From assembly GCF_964275005.1 (NCBI RefSeq), contig NC_092689.1, positions 11,939,479 to 12,003,478 of the forward strand: a stretch of 64,000 bases of DNA, in the 5' to 3' direction. The position numbers and the translations under genes are program-made. Shown one piece after another: positions 61,546 through 64,000 of this stretch. This DNA comes from Diadema setosum. Taxonomy: Eukaryota > Echinodermata > Echinoidea > Diadematoida > Diadematidae. The number at the start of each line of letters is the position of its first letter. The stretch's first letter is position 1. The notes under the pieces were generated by a model. That model was given only the letters and a program-made list of their open reading frames with translations. It did no database searches and was not told where the DNA came from.

Positions 61546-61741
61546 GCTTTTCCCATAAGTGGAATAACTTTGTACCCATTTGTGTTCATAATGCACAGCG
61601 TCTCCAAGCCCAGCGGAAATAAAATATAATGACATCAGTAATGAAGCATTGAAGGGCACGGACACGACAGGCAAAGCAAACAGACTGGACATAATGCTCA
61701 GTCTCATACTGGCATCAGCAGTGGTTGCCCTGCTCTGGTAA
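50139..61741 (+). CDS. Gene B: paralogous V-domain Ig protein with Thr-rich stalk (5 exons)
   Basis: The spliced product (exons 50139-50199, 53963-54195, 57705-57852, 60620-60682, 61599-61741) is about 215 residues. It has the same plan as gene A: signal peptide 1-20; Ig V-like domain 22-147 with Cys44 (R-L-N-C-T-V), Trp64 (V-R-W-F-R-G) and D114-A-T-N-Y-T-C120; Thr-rich stalk about 148-169; and a hydrophobic GPI-like tail ending V-V-A-L-L-W. All exon phases and GT-AG sites are kept and no frame is broken, so both copies look functional. Relative to gene A the exon 2 region is the most changed. The CDS starts 40,096 bases after gene A's. Gene B's introns have been enlarged by LINE, SINE, Tc1 and MITE insertions. 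Function is unknown; a surface or GPI-linked recognition role is inferred from architecture. Confidence 0.82.
50200..53962 (+). other. Gene B intron 1
   Basis: A 3.76-kb phase-1 intron homologous to gene A intron 1. It has an (AC)n tract at about 51337-51371, (AT)n tracts at 52184-52230 and 52478-52525, and the same old LINE remnants near 51660-51780. An inverted pair near 51826-51860 and 52020-52085 ('acttatcggtttttgc') is absent from gene A. Confidence 0.65.
51826..52085. mobile_element. Small inverted-repeat insertion in gene B intron 1
   Basis: About 260 bp. The left 'gaagagtttgtttgcaaaaa' and 'ccgataagtccatttttg' face the right 'gacttatcggtttttgcg' and 'caaactctt'. The paralogous intron A reads directly from 'acaaacatatacatacatcg' equivalents without it, so it looks like a MITE-type insertion. 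Its edges are approximate. Confidence 0.55.
53963..54195 (+). CDS. Gene B exon 2: N-terminal part of Ig V domain
   Basis: Acceptor 'ttattcacag', donor GAG|GTAGGT; 233 bases. It has one fewer codon than gene A at the N-terminus of the domain (S-P-Y-L-Y versus S-S-G-Y-L-Y) and a different C-terminal edge (Y-N-W-V-N-N-E versus Y-S-G-K-T). In 69 confidently aligned codons I count 19 replacement and 11 silent differences. Confidence 0.82.
55205..56790 (-). repeat. LINE 3'-end fragments in gene B intron 2
   Basis: Absent from gene A intron 2. The left edge is the reverse complement of a tail 'aaaaaccaatccaaatcaac'. A second tail-like 'ttgaattgaattgaataact' (reverse complement) is near 56302-56320, followed upstream on the minus strand by a peptide ending V-W-N-N-L-S-E, as in LINE C-termini (56457-56651). 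A (GCTGT)n tract lies at 55848-55872. The assignment is tentative. Confidence 0.4.
56992..57462. mobile_element. Inverted tRNA-SINE dimer with 11-bp target duplication
   Basis: A 471-bp insertion flanked by ATGTGTATCTT (56981-56991 and 57463-57473). It contains a tRNA-like head on the minus strand and, from 57334 on the plus strand, an inverted partial copy that also includes the B-box sequence GGTTCGAATCC. A 75-bp segment (56995-57070) is directly repeated at 57257-57332. The flanking duplication implies that the whole compound structure was inserted as a unit, or grew after insertion. Confidence 0.7.
57129..57199 (-). repeat. tRNA-derived SINE head (A and B boxes)
   Basis: Minus strand: A box TGGTCTAGTGG (57178-57188) and B box GGTTCGAATCC (57134-57144), with the tRNA-like spacing of an RNA polymerase III internal promoter. 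The A box resembles tRNA-Glu/Asp-type sequences. The arms do not fold into a clean tRNA and it sits inside a repeat, so it is a SINE head rather than a tRNA gene. Confidence 0.65.
57705..57852 (+). CDS. Gene B exon 3: C-terminal part of Ig V domain
   Basis: Acceptor 'gtatttgcag', donor TCTG|GTGAGG; 148 bases, the same length and phase as gene A exon 3. N-L-M-K-E-D replaces N-L-Q-P-G-D just before the D-A-T-N-Y-T-C motif; only a few other residues differ. Confidence 0.82.
58998..59863 (-). mobile_element. Tc1/mariner-family internal-deletion relic
   Basis: About 865 bp with long inverted ends of roughly 200 bp (outer CACTCAA; inner 'ttttcataattcaaacggga' and its inverse). A remnant transposase N-terminus lies on the minus strand at 59118-59414 ([12 protein letters not shown]). 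The TA duplication is clear on the left only; the right border merges with an AT microsatellite. Gene A lacks it at the same position. Confidence 0.75.
59118..59414 (-). pseudogene. Tc1-type transposase, DNA-binding domain only
   Basis: A helix-turn-helix segment, [16 protein letters not shown], followed by [11 protein letters not shown] and G-R-P-S is the paired-like N-terminal domain of Tc1 transposases, which binds the TIRs. After about 65 residues the frame leaves homology, and the whole DDE catalytic domain is missing. The product, if made, could bind ends but not cut. Confidence 0.7.
59866..59934. repeat. (AT)n microsatellite
   Basis: A TA dinucleotide run adjoining the Tc1 relic. Confidence 0.95.
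60228..60576. mobile_element. TTAA-duplicating insertion in gene B intron 3
   Basis: 349 bp flanked by TTAA (60224-60227 and 60577-60580). Gene A has the empty site 'ggtaattaacctgagcc' near 17176. The ends are only loosely inverted (AGGTCCAGTTTATC versus GGCATAATTTACC). It lies about 40 bases from exon 4's acceptor. Confidence 0.65.
60620..60682 (+). CDS. Gene B exon 4: Thr-rich stalk
   Basis: Acceptor 'ttttcttcag', donor GCAG|GTGAGT; 63 bases. It encodes E-D-T-K-I, a run of Thr, then S-R-P-R-T-R-T-A. It is six codons shorter than gene A's exon, all lost from the ACC repeat. Confidence 0.78.
60683..61598 (+). other. Gene B intron 4 with (GTT)n microsatellite
   Basis: A phase-1 intron homologous to gene A intron 4, with a (TTG)n run at about 61481-61546 where gene A has a T run. 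Nothing coding. Confidence 0.7.
61599..61741 (+). CDS. Gene B exon 5: juxtamembrane segment and hydrophobic C-terminus
   Basis: Acceptor 'aatgcacag', 47 codons including TAA. It differs from gene A at four codons, each amino-acid changing (D/E, F/L, N/D and V/L). The TAA is again inside CTCTG|GTAAGC. Confidence 0.78.
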
Positions 61742-62317
61742 GCATAAAAAACACCACTTCATAATTATGTTCAGATACACAGTTGGAGCCCATTATCTAC
61801 AATGCCCAGGTCCAGTTTAAGTACACCTGTTTAAGCAGAATTCCTCCCCAAACATGTTCATGTAGATTCGGCAAATCTGAAAGTATCTATTGAACACACT
61901 ATGAAGTTTTAGGAAAATAAGACAATTTTGGTCAAAAGTTTCAATTTTTGAAGACCTATACACAGATCAGTGTGCCATCATCAGTAGATTAGAAAGCAAC
62001 CAAGTTGCAATCGTGGAACAATGATACATTGTAATTAGAGAAAACGTAGAGAGAATTCCCCATATTTTTTCCAAAAATACAAAGGCCTTTGACATTTTTT
62101 CCAAAAATACAAAGGCCTTTGACATACCTTCTGCAGATTATTTTCAGGGGGCGTAAAAGCACCCCTGTTTATAACTGCTGTCAGCAATAAGTCTAGGGAA
62201 TGTGGTCTTTTGGGCTTCTCTTCATATCTTAATTCTTTCTACTACCGAGTCCTGTATTCTTGTAACCTTCCCACCCAGCAATGATGGATTTAACACACTT
62301 CATACTTCTATTCTTAA

Positions 62318-62697
62318 AGGGATGGTACAGTATTGGTTGAGATGAGAATTGGGCTTTGAACTTTTTGCGAGATACCAAGAAAACACCTATGAAATAGTAC
62401 AGAGCATACCATTTTAAGAGGAATTCAAAGTTTATTTGATGAAAATCGGGTTTGGAATGACTGAAACATCCAAAAACAAAGTAAAACACAGCGATCGTAA
62501 TAAAAGGTGGGTCCCCACACTATTAAAATCGCTGTTTTGGATATCCCAGCCATTTCAAAACCAATTTTCATCAAATAAACATTGAATTCCTCATGGAATC
62601 GCATGCTCTGTTATATTTCATAAGAGGTTTTTCATTTTCTCACCAAAATATGTTAGAAACCTGAAATTAGGTCTCAACCAAAACTATACGATCCCTT
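62318..62697. mobile_element. MITE with TTAA target duplication (Kolobok-like)
   Basis: A 380-bp element with ends AGGGATGGTACAGTATTGG and the inverse of AGGGATCGTATAGTTTTGG, flanked by TTAA (62314-62317 and 62698-62701). Gene A's 3' region lacks it ('cttttactcttaacagattt' near 18810-18830). Confidence 0.8.
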
Positions 62698-63104
62698 TAA
62701 AAGATTTTTTATTTCACTAAAAATGTCAAAGATTTGCTCTAACTTTTCATTTTCAGATATTTCTTAAATTCCATCATAATCATGTATTCAAGAGGGTTTA
62801 CACCTCATAATTTGAGACAGTGGTATGATGTTTTATGTGAATGAAAGTTATCCATTTGATTCAAATTGCTTTTGCTTATATTTATTCTATTTTACACTGT
62901 AATGAATAATGGACACACATTTTTTTTTTTCATGATATTCAGTAAAACATCTACCTTTTGAGACAGGAAACTCAAGATATTGATAGTTTTAGACAGTTGA
63001 ATGTGCCACTGATCATTATTCACACTGCAAGCAATCTAGAAAACAAAGACAATGCTTGTCAGTTTTTTAATTCTTTTCTTCTCTTTTTCTCCCCCTCTGC
63101 GCAG

Positions 63105-63925
63105 GCAACCATTATAGCTAAAGAGAAGATTCTCCGTCAGTGTAGAAGTGACTTTGCTTCCAGATTGGAAACGGTGTGCAAATGGTATGTGAATGGTCCT
63201 CAGACTGCTCGTCTCAACGGTATACCATTGGATACTTTTTGTAACGGGGCAACTTTCGGATGACCAATGGAAACACACCTGACTAATTCTAGTCTCAGTG
63301 AAGATTGTCATCTGTCCACAGACCCGCCGTATCTGCCTTCCACAGTTACCAGAAGGAGATCAGGCTTTCGGCTCTTTCCTCTCCTACTGGTCTATGGGTT
63401 GACGACAAGGAACTTTCACATAAAATCTTATAGCGTGCATTCACATCGATGGTGAAATACCGCAGTATCTTGCATGATATTTCTCAATGTGAACGCAAAA
63501 ACACATCGCGAAATGCTTTGTGAATTACCTTGGTATTTAGGATGGCAATTTAAACTGTGCAGGAAAGGTGCATGCAAGATTCAAGTGTGAATCACGTCAT
63601 GAAATACCACTGAACATACAGCGATGTATTGCTCACATGATCTGGCACACTTCCTGTCTTTTTCCAGTGGAGATATGCGCATGCGCAATGATTACCAGAT
63701 ATACCACGGTATTTTATGAGTGAGAACGGAATTACCACTGTGTCTATTACCATGGTATATGGTTTGTACAGTGCAAATATCAGTGTTCTTTAAAGCCACT
63801 CAACAATGATTGTTTGTTTGTTTGTTTGTTTGTTTGTATAATGTACACCTGGATTTGTGCTTATACCAGCAATGCCAACTGGGTTAGAAAATATTGAATA
63901 AATGCAGGTGAGGCTGATGTTTACC
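63105..63925 (+). other. Putative terminal exon 6 / 3' UTR of gene B
   Basis: Begins after 'ccccctctgcgcag'. AATAAA lies at 63897-63902. Splicing from the exon 5 donor would end the protein at L-L-W-Q-P-L. The NTR-like frame seen in unit A ends at a stop at 63261-63263 here because of a one-base difference. Confidence 0.4.
63897..63902 (+). terminator. Putative poly(A) signal of gene B
   Basis: AATAAA at the position equivalent to 20009-20014. Confidence 0.4.
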
Positions 63926-64000
63926 CAAGTACTATTACCTGGGTCTCCACACAACTCTGGCAGTTATGTGGACACAGTCAATAAAGATTAGTTATGATGT

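Noticed and set aside
61407..61707. Poly-Thr and poly-Asn ORFs on the minus strand
   Set aside because: Translations of the (TTG)n microsatellite in gene B intron 4.

Overview
This window is animal (metazoan) nuclear DNA: AT-rich, intron-bearing, and packed with LINEs, TIR transposons, foldback elements, SINE-like sequence and microsatellites. The repeat style (many poly-G/poly-C tracts, frequent 'taggcctat' words, foldback elements) recalls echinoderm genomes, perhaps a sea urchin. That placement is from memory and no marker gene in the window confirms it.

The only convincing host genes are two tandem, same-strand paralogues, gene A (CDS 10043-18273) and gene B (CDS 50139-61741). Each has five coding exons: a signal peptide, a V-type immunoglobulin domain split over two exons, a Thr-rich mucin-like stalk, and a C-terminal hydrophobic tail with no cytoplasmic residues (GPI-anchor-like). 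Intron phases are identical (1, 0, 1, 1). Both stop codons overlap a consensus splice donor, and a possible 3' exon with a conserved AATAAA lies about 1 kb downstream. Function is unknown. The architecture fits a secreted or GPI-linked surface receptor, possibly immune.

The genes sit in a segmental duplication. Unit A runs from about 7.3 to 22.5 kb and unit B from about 35.3 to 64 kb. A tail block at 2.57-4.28 kb matches 20.52-22.45 kb, so a third unit probably lies upstream of the window. Unit B is longer because of later insertions, and unit A often preserves the empty site, which lets element boundaries and target-site duplications be read directly.

Layout: 0-2.4 kb, broken LINE (+). 2.6-4.3 kb, tail of an upstream unit with a TTAA MITE. 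4.28-6.54 kb, large palindromic element. 6.61-7.18 kb, Harbinger-like MITE. 7.3-9.6 kb, duplicated flank. 10-20 kb, gene A. 20.5-22.5 kb, duplicated tail. 22.5-35.3 kb, repeats, including a 3.3-kb TIR element carrying a recurring CGGAGAGGAC motif. 35.85-44.3 kb, one LINE (-) split by three nested insertions (Harbinger-like, foldback, solo LTR). 45.65-49.69 kb, a 4.0-kb TIR element with palindromes spaced about 171 bp and a decayed gene. 50-64 kb, gene B, whose introns carry a Tc1 relic, an inverted SINE dimer and two TTAA MITEs.
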